Of a DNA stretch of 45,281 nucleotides, positions 1 to 7,325 are shown piece after piece. Within the stretch, counting starts at the first letter, position 1. Every line of letters begins with the position of its first letter. The stretch spans positions 1 through 45,281 of IMG/VR virus record IMGVR_UViG_3300044946_000029; one strand, given 5' to 3'. The notes below the pieces were generated by a model that was not told the DNA's origin, did no database searches, and worked only from the letters and a program-made list of their open reading frames with translations. Origin of the DNA: a virus. The position numbers and the translations under genes are program-made.

Positions 1-174
1 GGGCTGATCGCTGACATCATGAAGGCGCAGACGGCTGCGACGGATCTGCCGCGGGCCGGCGGCCTGATCGCGCTGTTGCTCGGTATGCACGCCGAGCTCG
101 CGGAGGAGAAGGCGACCGCACTACGCGTCATCGAGTCGGCGATCGATTTACGTCGCAAGACACAGGAGGTGTAG
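1..174 (+). CDS. Small hypothetical protein, 3' part (complete copy at 44997-45248)
   Basis: This is the last 57 codons of an 83-residue gene whose start lies before the window edge and which is seen whole at the other end. The reading frame begins at base 1 (GLIADIMKAQ) and stops with TAG at 172-174. The protein is mostly helical and shows no recognised domain. Its 3' end contains the ribosome binding site AGGAGG of the next gene, so the two are co-translated. Function unknown. Confidence 0.8.
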   Translation, partial: GLIADIMKAQTAATDLPRAGGLIALLLGMHAELAEEKATALRVIESAIDLRRKTQEV

Positions 175-207
175 CGATGGAGTCGCCAATTCTGCCCGAG
201 GAAACTG
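1..207. repeat. Terminal direct repeat, left copy
   Basis: These 207 bases recur at 45075-45281. The only difference I see is A at 120 against G at 45194. The repeat cuts through two ordinary small genes, so it is more likely the overlap left by assembling a circular or circularly permuted genome than a dedicated short terminal repeat. The mismatch suggests a mixed phage population or a sequencing error. Confidence 0.95.
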
Positions 208-398
208 TCATCTCGCGTGCGCGGCTTGCTGATATGCAAGAAGAACTCGAGAAGCTCCGAAAGGCTGTTGAAATATTCGATGGCACGTTGGTAGCGATTT
301 CAAACTGGCCGGATGGCGGCGCGCGCTATGGCCAAGGCAACATCAAACGGTATGCGACCGAGCAGTTGAACGAAGCTCGAAGGACGAGGTGGAACTGA
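177..398 (+). CDS. Hypothetical protein, short coiled coil
   Basis: A 73-residue protein with the best local Shine-Dalgarno site, AGGAGG at 164-169, seven bases before the ATG. Residues about 13-35 are rich in Glu, Lys, Leu and Arg in a heptad-like pattern (DMQEELEKLRKAVEIF), suggesting a short coiled coil; the remainder is polar. It ends in TGA overlapping the next ATG (ATGA). It sits among three small genes between the homing endonuclease behind the capsid gene and the neck genes. No family recognised. Confidence 0.7.
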   Translation: MESPILPEETVISRARLADMQEELEKLRKAVEIFDGTLVAISNWPDGGARYGQGNIKRYATEQLNEARRTRWN

Positions 399-541
399 TG
401 AACTACGAACTGATCGGCCTGTCGCAGCATGATGCCGCGAAACTCATGGCCGAACTTGGTTGTGCCGAGCGCCTCGAGCGGATCATGCGGCTGATGCGGG
501 CCGCGCAACAGGCTGCACTCGCCGCGGTGGCCGCGAAATGA
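398..541 (+). CDS. Small hypothetical protein (47 aa)
   Basis: A 47-codon frame beginning MNYELIGLSQ and ending AALAAVAAK. It starts inside the stop of the upstream gene (ATGA at 398) and its own stop TGA (539-541) overlaps the next start at 538, so it fits a chain of translationally coupled genes. The predicted protein is a single amphipathic, Ala- and Arg-rich helix in its second half. It is too short to assign. The perfect coupling on both sides is the main reason to believe it is translated. Confidence 0.6.
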   Translation: MNYELIGLSQHDAAKLMAELGCAERLERIMRLMRAAQQAALAAVAAK

Positions 542-840
542 GCGCGCCGACCCTCGCGTATTTCGCCGACCTGCTGATCGACGAAGACGGCGACACTTGT
601 TCAGATGGACGCTGGCTTAGTGCTGACGAGCGCGCTGCGCTGATCGGCGACACGTCTGTCATCGTGGCAACGTTCGTGCCGCTCTTTGCCGCCGCAGATG
701 ACGCACACGCAATTGCGTGGTTGGTCGCCGGCGTCGACCCAGGCCCGTACGTCACCGGCTCGCGCGCCGGCGCGATGGCAGCGCTCGACATAGGCGCCAC
801 CGTGACGGGTTTGCAGTTTGCGCAGCCTGACAAGACCTGA
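538..840 (+). CDS. Hypothetical protein (100 aa)
   Basis: The frame is open from 460, but the residues before 538 are Arg/Ala/Gly-rich and look out of frame. ATG at 538 overlaps the previous stop (ATGA), so I take MSAPTLAYFADLLIDEDGD as the N-terminus. The protein is acidic early and Ala-rich later, with no transmembrane segment or known motif. A promoter and a hairpin follow immediately, so it probably closes this small-gene cluster. Function unknown. Confidence 0.65.
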   Translation: MSAPTLAYFADLLIDEDGDTCSDGRWLSADERAALIGDTSVIVATFVPLFAAADDAHAIAWLVAGVDPGPYVTGSRAGAMAALDIGATVTGLQFAQPDKT

Positions 841-865
841 CAGACTGATAGATTTACGCTAAACT
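837..865 (+). promoter_or_regulatory. Sigma70-like promoter before the neck genes
   Basis: CTGACA (837-842), a 17-base spacer and TAAACT (860-865). It resembles the promoter at 20493 (TTGACA, 17 bases, TAAACT). The start point would fall near 872, at the foot of the hairpin at 870-891. Confidence 0.5.
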
Positions 866-869
866 CGAA

Positions 870-894
870 GGGCGGCCGATTGTGGTCGCCCTTT
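870..894 (+). terminator. Rho-independent terminator or leader hairpin
   Basis: GGGCGGCC (870-877), loop GATTGT, GGTCGCCC (884-891), then TTT and a T-rich tract. The 8-bp stem has one G-T pair. It can end the small-gene transcript, or attenuate the promoter at 837, whose start point lies at its base. Confidence 0.6.
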
Positions 895-916
895 GTTCTT
901 TCTGGAGAATGGTCCT

Positions 917-1300
917 ATGGCCCGAAAAAACGTAGCATCCACCGACACGGTGACCGTCGCCTGCAAATTGCCTAGCGGCCTGCGCATCATCATTCACGAG
1001 CACAACATCGACATCCAGCTGCACGGCGCCGGCTCGCCATTCGCGATCGGCGGCCACGGCATGACGCAAGGCATCCCCGCCGACAAATGGGCGATCGTCG
1101 AAGAAGTGCACAAGGAAACGAAGTGGCTCACGAGCGGCGCGGTGTTCGCAATGAACAAGCCGCAAGACGCGAGCGACAAGGCGGTCGAGCGCCAGGACGT
1201 GCGCATCGGCTTCGAGGGCATCGACCCGAAAGACCCGAACAGCGGCCTGCCGCGCAGCATGCGCATCCAGGCGGACGGCGAAGCCGATCTCGGCCGGTAA
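917..1300 (+). CDS. Phage protein of the head-neck region, hypothetical
   Basis: A 127-residue protein starting MARKNVASTDTVTVACKLPSGL. I prefer ATG 917 (GGAGA at 904-908) over the upstream ATG at 893, which lies at the edge of the terminator hairpin. The phrase VACKLPSGLRIII followed by an Ile-Pro-Ala-Asp-Lys-Trp segment is seen in small proteins next to the head-completion genes of comparable myophages. Its place before DUF4054 and the neck genes suggests a head-tail joining or accessory structural role, but no catalytic motif is present. Confidence 0.65.
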   Translation: MARKNVASTDTVTVACKLPSGLRIIIHEHNIDIQLHGAGSPFAIGGHGMTQGIPADKWAIVEEVHKETKWLTSGAVFAMNKPQDASDKAVERQDVRIGFEGIDPKDPNSGLPRSMRIQADGEADLGR

Positions 1301-1313
1301 GGAGTAACTGAGC

Positions 1314-1784
1314 ATGGCCGTCGTCATTTTCGTCCCCGCTAATTTCCGCACCACGTACCCTGAGTTTTCGGCAGTGTCGGACGCGCGTGCGACGGACATG
1401 TTCACCATCGCGTCGATGTCACTGCTCGACAACACCGACAACTCGCCGGTCACGGACGTCAACAACCGCACGCAATTGTTTTACATGCTCGTCGCGCACA
1501 TGCTGCTGATTCTCGGCACGTCCGACACGCCGTTGCTCAACAACGCGCCGCCGGGCCGAATCAGCAGTGCGACGCAGGGTACGGTCACGTCGCAATTCGA
1601 ATACATCATCGCACCAGGTTCGTCGATGGCGGCGTGGTTCACGCAGACCAAGTACGGCGCGATGTATTGGCTCGCGACTGCGCAGTTCCGTAGCGCGCGC
1701 ATCTACGCGAACGGCAACAGTGGTATCGGCTTCGCGCAGGCCTACGGACAGCCCACGATCATCAATCCGCCGGGTGGCGTATGA
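1314..1784 (+). CDS. DUF4054 family head-tail adaptor
   Basis: A 156-residue protein beginning MAVVIFVPANFRTTYPEFSAVSDARATDMFTIA, the usual opening of DUF4054 proteins (a short beta strand, then FrxxYPEFs, then helices). A long helix follows (RTQLFYMLVAHMLLIL) and a Tyr/Gly-rich tail. DUF4054 proteins are thought to be connector (gp6-like) subunits under the portal; that is family knowledge. An RBS (AAGGAG at 1299-1304) precedes the ATG, and the stop overlaps the next start (ATGA). Confidence 0.8.
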   Translation: MAVVIFVPANFRTTYPEFSAVSDARATDMFTIASMSLLDNTDNSPVTDVNNRTQLFYMLVAHMLLILGTSDTPLLNNAPPGRISSATQGTVTSQFEYIIAPGSSMAAWFTQTKYGAMYWLATAQFRSARIYANGNSGIGFAQAYGQPTIINPPGGV

Positions 1785-2254
1785 GCGTCACACGCCGCGG
1801 CATGCGCTCGCTACCCGATTACGAATCGCTCGCGGTCAAGGCCGGCATTCTGGAGAACGCGACCTATCCGGCGCGAACACTCAAGAATGCCGCGACTGGC
1901 GCGACGATGGAAGATCCGCGCGCAGGCATGCACGTCGCGACGATCGCGGCGGCGCTCGAGTACGGCGCCGGCCAGAACCACCCGCGCCCGTTCATGCAGA
2001 ACACGGTCGCACGCGAGAAAGCGGCATGGGCCGAAGGTGTCGTCAAGCTAGTGCGCGGTGGCATGCCGGTCAAGGACGCACTACGCGAGATTGGCCAAGT
2101 CATGAAAGAGGACATTCAGGAAACGATCCGGGACTGGCCCGCGGACAACACTGACGAATGGGCGGCGTTCAAGGGCTTCAATCACGGGCTAGAGCACACT
2201 TTCCACCTGCTCAACTCGGTTGAGTCGGCGGTTGTAGATAAGGACGAATCGTGA
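1781..2254 (+). CDS. Neck / tail-completion protein, HK97 gp10-like
   Basis: A 157-residue protein with the segment NHPRPFMQNTVAREKAAW (about residues 67-84), the (I/H)PxRPF signature of HK97 gp10-like and related tail-completion proteins. It also has the usual preceding (A)ALEYG segment and a long helical second half. Position between the DUF4054 adaptor and two further neck genes supports a head-tail joining role. It is coupled to both neighbours by 4-bp overlaps (ATGA before, GTGA after). Confidence 0.7.
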   Translation: MSVTRRGMRSLPDYESLAVKAGILENATYPARTLKNAATGATMEDPRAGMHVATIAAALEYGAGQNHPRPFMQNTVAREKAAWAEGVVKLVRGGMPVKDALREIGQVMKEDIQETIRDWPADNTDEWAAFKGFNHGLEHTFHLLNSVESAVVDKDES

Positions 2255-2676
2255 CAGTCAATTTCAACATGCACGATGTAGTCCGTGGCGCGATCGAGAC
2301 GATCAACGACGACACGGACGGAACAGTCTACGTGTCGACCGGCCGCACCGCGACGCGCGGCATCCTGACGCCAACGTTCGCGCCGGTGACGGCGCGGCTT
2401 CAGGTGCAGGCGCAACACCACGACCCGCTTCGGCACGACCGCTCGCTCGAATACACCGGTAACTATTTCACGATCTACGCGTACGGCAATTTCTCCGACC
2501 TGGAGCGCCCGGACGGCACCGGCGGCGACGTGTGCAACTTCAACGGCAAGTGGTACTACATCGATCAGGTACTGGAGTGGTGGCCGCAGTGGTGCTGCTT
2601 TGAAGTCGTGAAGCAGCTCAACGCCGCCGACATCGCTACGCTGCTCGCGCAGCTCAAGAATGGAGCGAATCCCTGA
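2251..2676 (+). CDS. Neck region structural protein, hypothetical
   Basis: A 141-residue protein with a GTG start overlapping the upstream TGA (GTGA at 2251-2254). It shows alternating strand-rich segments, an aromatic stretch (WYYIDQVLEWWPQWCCFEVVKQL, about residues 102-124) and no transmembrane helix. In phages of this type, the gene between the gp10-like protein and the tail terminator encodes a small collar or stopper protein. That role is inferred from position only. Confidence 0.6.
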   Translation: MTVNFNMHDVVRGAIETINDDTDGTVYVSTGRTATRGILTPTFAPVTARLQVQAQHHDPLRHDRSLEYTGNYFTIYAYGNFSDLERPDGTGGDVCNFNGKWYYIDQVLEWWPQWCCFEVVKQLNAADIATLLAQLKNGANP

Positions 2677-3239
2677 TGGCCGCCGCAACGCTCACACCGA
2701 CCGAAGATCAGATTTTCGATGCCGTGTGGGGCTTCCTCGACACGGTGTTCGGTTCAACCATCTCGGCGAATATCTTCAAGGGCTTTCAGAACATGACGGC
2801 CACGCCGGCCGGCACGAGCTACATCGTCGTGTCGCCGGGTATTGTCGTGCGTCAAAACCAGATCGTGCGCGACTATGATGCGGTCAATGGTCTGACGCTC
2901 AACGAGCGCGACACTGAATATTCGTATCAGGTCGACTGTTATGGCCCGAGCGGCCCGGACTACGCCAACACGGTTGCTATCGCCTGGCGCACCTTGTGGG
3001 CGTGCGATTACTTCGCTGGCAACAATCTGAACCCGCCGCCAGGTGCGCCGTTGCCTGTCACGCCCCTCTACGCCGACGAGCCGCAGCAGCTGAATATCGT
3101 CAACGGCGAACTGCAATACGAACAGCGGTTCATGCTGAAGTTGCACCTTCAGGCGAATCAGGTCGTTGCACTGCCGCAGGACTTCTTCACGACCGCGCCG
3201 TCCGTTACTTTGGTCGTCGCGGATGACTTATCCGCGTAG
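2676..3239 (+). CDS. Neck/tail terminator protein (gp12-like, LIC_12616 type)
   Basis: A 187-residue protein. The core RDYDAVNGLTLNERDTEYSYQVDCYGPSG and the later PLYADEPQQLNIVNGELQYEQRFMLKLHLQANQVV match the pattern of tail or neck terminator proteins (LIC_12616 / neck terminator gp12-like family) that precede the sheath gene in many myophages. These cap the tail tube and connect it to the neck. The ATG overlaps the preceding stop by one base. It ends the neck operon; a non-coding stretch of about 440 bases follows. Confidence 0.7.
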   Translation: MAAATLTPTEDQIFDAVWGFLDTVFGSTISANIFKGFQNMTATPAGTSYIVVSPGIVVRQNQIVRDYDAVNGLTLNERDTEYSYQVDCYGPSGPDYANTVAIAWRTLWACDYFAGNNLNPPPGAPLPVTPLYADEPQQLNIVNGELQYEQRFMLKLHLQANQVVALPQDFFTTAPSVTLVVADDLSA

Positions 3240-3679
3240 GTCGTGAAGAGTCGTGCTAGACACTCAGTGCTGAGCCGGGCGCGCATGTCGTCGCCCGGTA
3301 TTGCAATGCCCTAGTGCTCGCATGACGGCTACACATCGGGACGTAGGCCGATTGAACAGGCAGGACACCTTGAGTATCGACGGCGGTTTGGATCATCGCG
3401 CAGTGCGCACTACGCAAGTCCGCTCCCGGCACTCAGAGCCGGACTCCGTTTGTCACGAGGCTAGTAGGGCTCACGCGGTCCCGTTTGCTACGAAATGCCG
3501 GCGCGGTTTGAGAGTTTGCCCGGTCATTTCGCAAGACCTGTCGAAGTTTCACAGTACCTGCCGAGATTGTACCGCCATAACATCTTTGCGCCGATTTGCA
3601 TAGATGATAGAATCGGCGCAGCAATAGGTAACGTCAATCGCGCCGCGACCGGCGCTTCGCGCACAAGGAGCACGCGAGC
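3240..3679. other. 440-base stretch without a convincing gene, several hairpins
   Basis: No frame here has a good start, ribosome site or plausible composition; a 100-codon plus-strand frame at 3301 is Arg/Cys/His-rich and looks like noise. I see CCGGGCG/CGCCCGG near 3277-3300, other short inverted repeats, and a perfect 10-bp inverted repeat at 3587-3620. It may be a structured leader RNA or regulatory region for the sheath gene, or the remains of a lost insertion. Confidence 0.5.
3585..3620 (+). promoter_or_regulatory. Inverted repeat over a possible promoter upstream of the sheath gene
   Basis: TGCGCCGATT (3587-3596) and AATCGGCGCA (3611-3620) form a perfect 10-bp inverted repeat with a 14-base loop. 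A -10-like TAGAAT (3608-3613) lies on its right arm, with a weak -35 (TTTGCG, 3585-3590) 17 bases upstream. There is no T-run, so this is not a terminator. It fits an operator over a promoter, or an RNA hairpin. Confidence 0.4.
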
Positions 3680-5170
3680 ATGACCACAATCCCAATCAGT
3701 CAGATCGTCCAGATCAATCCGGGCGTCGTTACTGCCGGCGGCGCGGCTTCGCGCCTCGGCGGCGTCGTGCTGACGCAGGACGCATCCGTACCGCCCGGCC
3801 AACCCGTCACGCAATTTACCGCGCTCGCGTCCGAGAGCTGGTTCGGCGTGGGTACGCCCGAAGCGATCGCCGCGGACAACTATTTCCCGGGCATCGTCAA
3901 CGGCGGCCAGTTGCCGTACAGCCTGATCTACGCCCGCTACGCACTGGCTGCGACGCCGGCGGGCTCGTACGGTGCGAACCTCGGCTCGTTGACCCTCGCG
4001 CAGCTTCAGGCGCTCACCGGCACGTTGATCGTGACGACTGCCGCGCTGCACACGTCGAGCACGATCAACCTGTCAACCGCAACCAGTTTCGCGCAGGCCG
4101 CGACGCTCATGACGGCCGCCTTCACGTCGCCGGACTTTGCGATCACCTACGACACGCAGCGCAACCGCTTCCTGCTGCTCACGACCGCGACCGGCCCGAC
4201 CGCAACGTCCACGGACGTGTCTGGCACGCTGGCCGCGAGCGTCGGACTGTCGCAGGCATCCGGCGCATTCATCCAGACCGCGGGCGTCGCTGCTGATACG
4301 CCGGCCACCGCGATGAATCGCCTCGTAACGCAAACGACCAATTGGGGCACTTTCACACACGCATGGGCGGCTGTCATTGCCGATCGTCTCTCGTTCGCAC
4401 AGTGGAACAGCGGCGAGAATTATCAATATCTGTACGTGAGCTGGGACACGGAAGCGGCCGGCCTGACGCCGAACAATGCCGCGTCGTTCGGTGCGCAGGT
4501 GTTCGCCGCGCCGTATCAGGGCACGCTCCCGAGCTATGGCACGGTAGCGACGGCGGGCGCCTATATGGGCTACGCCGCATCGATCAACTTCAACATCACG
4601 AACGGCCGCACAACGCTCGCGTTCCGCCAGTTCAATGCGGGCACTGCGGCAGGCGTGTCGGACCTGACGAGCGCAAACGCGCTGCTGTCGAACAACTACA
4701 CGTACATCGGTGCGTACGCCAATGCGGCGAACAACTACACGATCGCGTACAACGGCGCAGCATCCGGTGCGTTCCTGTGGGTCGATACATATCTGGATCA
4801 GATCTACCTGAACCGCGAGCTGCAGCGCGCTTTCTTCGAAGCGATGCTGGCTTACAACTCGATCCCGTATAACTCGGACGGCTACGCGGAGATCTATCAG
4901 GCCGGGCTGGACGTGATCGACGCGGCAGTGACGAGCGGCATCATCCGCGCGGGCGTGACGCTGTCGAACAGCCAGGCGCAGATCATCAATACGCAGGCCG
5001 GTCGCCAGATCAGCGACGTGGTGCAGACGCGCGGCTGGTATCTGCTGATTGGCGATCCGGCGAACGTCGCGCAGGCGCGACAGAACCACACGAGCCCGGC
5101 GGCAACGCTCTGGTACACGGACGGTGGCTCGATCCAGCAGCTCAACGTCCAGTCCATCGCCATCATCTAG
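3680..5170 (+). CDS. Tail sheath protein (DUF3383)
   Basis: A 496-residue protein opening MTTIPISQIVQINPGVVTAGGAASRLGGVVLTQD. This matches DUF3383 proteins (the SxIVxVxPGV..AGG opening, LxGL-x-LT next, later FG-x-x(S/T)xE), which form the contractile sheath of Bcep781-like and similar phages. Length and central strand-rich domain fit. The C-terminal part (AFFEAMLAYNSIPYNSDGYAEI...) is the conserved sheath domain. AAGGAG at 3665-3670 precedes the ATG. It is followed directly by a bidirectional terminator. Confidence 0.88.
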   Translation: MTTIPISQIVQINPGVVTAGGAASRLGGVVLTQDASVPPGQPVTQFTALASESWFGVGTPEAIAADNYFPGIVNGGQLPYSLIYARYALAATPAGSYGANLGSLTLAQLQALTGTLIVTTAALHTSSTINLSTATSFAQAATLMTAAFTSPDFAITYDTQRNRFLLLTTATGPTATSTDVSGTLAASVGLSQASGAFIQTAGVAADTPATAMNRLVTQTTNWGTFTHAWAAVIADRLSFAQWNSGENYQYLYVSWDTEAAGLTPNNAASFGAQVFAAPYQGTLPSYGTVATAGAYMGYAASINFNITNGRTTLAFRQFNAGTAAGVSDLTSANALLSNNYTYIGAYANAANNYTIAYNGAASGAFLWVDTYLDQIYLNRELQRAFFEAMLAYNSIPYNSDGYAEIYQAGLDVIDAAVTSGIIRAGVTLSNSQAQIINTQAGRQISDVVQTRGWYLLIGDPANVAQARQNHTSPAATLWYTDGGSIQQLNVQSIAII

Positions 5171-5174
5171 CGCG

Positions 5175-5197
5175 AAAGGCCCGCTTCGGCGGGCCTT
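5175..5197. terminator. Bidirectional terminator between sheath and HNH genes
   Basis: GGCCCGC (5178-5184), TTCG tetraloop, GCGGGCC (5189-5195), flanked by AAA on the left and TT on the right. It lies between convergent genes and can stop transcription from both. The T-run on the plus side is short (TTATT). Confidence 0.75.
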
Positions 5198-5199
5198 AT

Positions 5200-5835
5200 T
5201 CATTCCGGCATCTTGTTAGCTTTTCGGCGGTTCTCGACGGCGGTTATTACGCGCAGGTTGAATTCGACGTGCAAGCCACAAACCAACGGACTCACAAGCG
5301 GGAAGTAATGATCAACTTCATGCTTCACACCCGTCTCTAGTGTTTTGCGCTCGGCCTCTTCGTATATAGCTTGGATGGCGTTCTGATTCGCCCACAAAGG
5401 CGTTGCCTGTGCCACTTTAGCCTTGCGTGCCAGCGTCTTCAGCACTAAGCGCGGTCTATTGCTTTGTCGCCATAGCTTCCCGCGCAGCTTTGCCGCTTCG
5501 CGATTCTCGGGCTTTGTTTCGTATTCGGCGTCATAGGCTTTCGCCCGTTCGCTGAAGCGCCACCCCGTTTCAGGGTTGAGCCACTTGTCACGATTTGCGG
5601 CATAGTACGCAGCACTATAGGCGCGCTTGGCGACGTGATTCGCCAAGTCGTGCGCACGTTTGCTAGCGCGCCGCTTCGAGTTTGGCGCGGCGTATCGGGC
5701 GTTATCGATTGATCGTTGGCACTCGTAACAAGTCTTTCGAAACCCCGTTCGCGGCATGCCACTTTTAGTCGTCCATTGACGAGTGGGAAAGTCCACAAGG
5801 GGCTTGACAACGTTGCATGTTTTGCAGGTCTGCAT
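5200..5835 (-). CDS. HNH homing-type endonuclease
   Basis: A 211-residue protein. The N-terminus has a zinc-binding pair of CxxC knuckles (CKTC at about 4-7 and CYEC at about 36-39). The middle is Lys/Arg/Tyr-rich and probably binds DNA. The C-terminus carries the HNH core EVDHYFPLVSPLVCGLHVEFNLRVITAVENRRKANK with the DH, Asn and late Asn/Lys positions of the beta-beta-alpha-metal fold. It lies on the opposite strand between the sheath and tube genes, normally adjacent, which marks it as a mobile insertion. No good ribosome site precedes the ATG. Confidence 0.85.
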   Translation of the reverse strand: MQTCKTCNVVKPLVDFPTRQWTTKSGMPRTGFRKTCYECQRSIDNARYAAPNSKRRASKRAHDLANHVAKRAYSAAYYAANRDKWLNPETGWRFSERAKAYDAEYETKPENREAAKLRGKLWRQSNRPRLVLKTLARKAKVAQATPLWANQNAIQAIYEEAERKTLETGVKHEVDHYFPLVSPLVCGLHVEFNLRVITAVENRRKANKMPE

Positions 5836-5930
5836 GATAATTCACACTAGCTGAGTCTTATCTAACCGCCGAATAGTTAGTGTACCGCACATGCGGCCTG
5901 ACTGGCAACTACCTACACGGGAGGCCCAAA

Positions 5931-6362
5931 ATTTCAGGCACGCTCACTGTTGCAAATTCCACGCTGACGATGACCACCGAAGCCCTGTACACGTCCGCGC
6001 AGCGGATCCAGGGCTACGCCGCCGACGACGCTTTCGACTTCGCGGAAGTCGAGAACGGCGAATACAGCATGGGCATTGACGGGAAACTGTCGGCGGGCTT
6101 CGTGTTCAACGAAATCCCGTTCACGATGACCTTGCAGGGCGATTCGGCGTCGCTTCAACTGTTCGAAAATATATGGAGTTATGAATATTCGAACCGCACG
6201 AAGCTGACGCAGAACGTGACCGTCACGCTCCCCGCGGTGGCGAAGCGCTACGAACTTAAGAACGGCTTCATGCGTTCGTACAAGGCGCCGAGCGGCAAGA
6301 AGATTCTCCAGCCGGCGGTCGTCGTGTTCGTGTTCAACTCGCTGCAAGTCTCGCCGGTCTGA
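5931..6362 (+). CDS. Tail tube protein (apparent AUU start)
   Basis: Translated from 5931 this gives 143 residues, SGTLTVANSTLTMTTEALYTSAQRIQGYAADDAF onward. The pattern (TLTVANSxLT, QRIQGYxxDDAF, MGxDGxxSAGF, GDSxSLxLFE, LTNGF-like) matches tube proteins that follow DUF3383 sheaths. The conserved N-terminus excludes the in-frame ATG at 5967. The only start with a proper ribosome site is ATT 5931 (GGGAGG at 5919-5924, six bases away); an upstream GTG at 5880 lacks one and adds unrelated residues. The HNH gene lies directly upstream and may have changed the 5' end. Confidence 0.75.
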   Translation: MSGTLTVANSTLTMTTEALYTSAQRIQGYAADDAFDFAEVENGEYSMGIDGKLSAGFVFNEIPFTMTLQGDSASLQLFENIWSYEYSNRTKLTQNVTVTLPAVAKRYELKNGFMRSYKAPSGKKILQPAVVVFVFNSLQVSPV

Positions 6363-6366
6363 CGGC

Positions 6367-6963
6367 ATGGCCAAGGCTAAATCGGCCGGTATCATCTTCT
6401 TCGCGGGCGATCGTGTGCTTCTCATGAAGCGCGATTCGCTCGCGAACGAAGGCGGTTCGTGGGATTTTCCGGGCGGCGGTATGGAGCCCGGCGAGTCGCC
6501 GAAGCAGGCCGCGCGCCGCGAGACGGCAGAGGAAGCGGGTTTCGATTACGATGGTCCGCTGCTGAAGGTCATGAAGATGTCCAACGGCTACGTCGCGTTC
6601 GCCGCGCTGCTCGATGAACCATTCGTGCCAGTGCTGAACGACGAGCACACTGAATACGTGTGGGCGACATTCGATGATCTGCCGACGCCGCTGCACCCGA
6701 CAACGCGCAAGGAATTGAGGGAGATCGAGAACATGCCACTCATCGAAGGAAAGAGCGACAAGGCGCGCTCCGAAAACATCGCCACCGAGGTGAAAGCGGG
6801 AAAATCAAAAGCGCAAGCAGCCGCGATCGGGTATAGCGTGCAGCGCAAGGCCGAGCACGCGCAGGACGACAAGGATGCGTTCCGCCAGAACCTGGACAAC
6901 CTGCACTGCATTGCCAATGACTGCATGGCGATGGACAAAGGAAAGAAAGGCAAACGGAAATAA
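6367..6963 (+). CDS. Nudix hydrolase with a C-terminal phage-type extension
   Basis: A 198-residue protein. Residues 37-59 form a perfect Nudix box (GGMEPGE, then seven residues, then RETAEEAGF), so it probably hydrolyses nucleoside diphosphate-linked substrates using Mg2+. After about residue 130 comes a second segment, MPLIEGKSDKARSENIATEVKAGKSKAQAAAIGYSVQRKAE, a short motif (GKS..I..N....AGK...QA.AI.YS..RKA) found in many phage proteins of unclear role. It sits five bases after the tail tube gene, an unusual place for a nucleotide enzyme. The Lys-rich end may bind nucleic acid. Confidence 0.85.
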   Translation: MAKAKSAGIIFFAGDRVLLMKRDSLANEGGSWDFPGGGMEPGESPKQAARRETAEEAGFDYDGPLLKVMKMSNGYVAFAALLDEPFVPVLNDEHTEYVWATFDDLPTPLHPTTRKELREIENMPLIEGKSDKARSENIATEVKAGKSKAQAAAIGYSVQRKAEHAQDDKDAFRQNLDNLHCIANDCMAMDKGKKGKRK

Positions 6964-6990
6964 AAAAAGCCCGCTTTCGCGGGCTTTTTT
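6963..6990. terminator. Strong bidirectional terminator at a convergent node
   Basis: AAAAAAGCCCGC, loop TTTC, GCGGGC and TTTTTT. This symmetrical hairpin with A-run and T-run stops rightward late transcription and leftward replication-module transcription. The stop codon of the leftward gene (TAA, 6989-6991) lies inside the T-run. Confidence 0.9.
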
Positions 6991-7315
6991 ATTGCACGTT
7001 CCTCCGTTTCAATTCACTCGCCACGTATCCGGCGCGCAGCCGGTACGACCACACGAACAGCCACACGTACGCGTTCTGAGCCGCCCACAAACCGCCGCGC
7101 TTTGAGTGTAGCCACACATACCGGACCAGCTTGAACAGCCGCACGGCGGCCCACGTCGCAAGCCGCACGAACAGCATGACGCCGCGCGGAACCTGCTGCA
7201 CGAGCGCATCGAGCAGCGCAAAGATCAGTTTCAGCCAGATACCGAGCGCCGCCAACAGTCCGGCACCTACGCCGAACAGACAGGCGATGAAAATCAGGAA
7301 CAGGACTGCCAGCAT
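6989..7315 (-). CDS. Hypothetical membrane protein
   Basis: Taken from the ATG at 7315 (MLAVLFLIFIACLFGVGAGLLAALG), which has GAGGAGA a few bases upstream; an earlier in-frame ATG at 7372 overlaps the upstream gene and lacks such a site. The 108-residue protein has two hydrophobic helices within residues 2-40, another near 45-65, and a basic C-terminus (ELKRRNVQ). It is the last gene of the leftward replication module. A role in membrane remodelling or host takeover is possible, but it matches no holin family I know and the lysis genes lie elsewhere. Confidence 0.65.
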   Translation of the reverse strand: MLAVLFLIFIACLFGVGAGLLAALGIWLKLIFALLDALVQQVPRGVMLFVRLATWAAVRLFKLVRYVWLHSKRGGLWAAQNAYVWLFVWSYRLRAGYVASELKRRNVQ

Positions 7316-7325
7316 GGTTATCTCC

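Noticed and set aside
3301-3603. 100-codon plus-strand reading frame
   Set aside because: Arg/His/Cys-rich noise, no ribosome site, no coupling to neighbours.
4073-5203. Long minus-strand frame opposite the sheath gene
   Set aside because: Arg/Val/Asp-rich antisense shadow caused by the GC-rich codon usage of the sheath gene.
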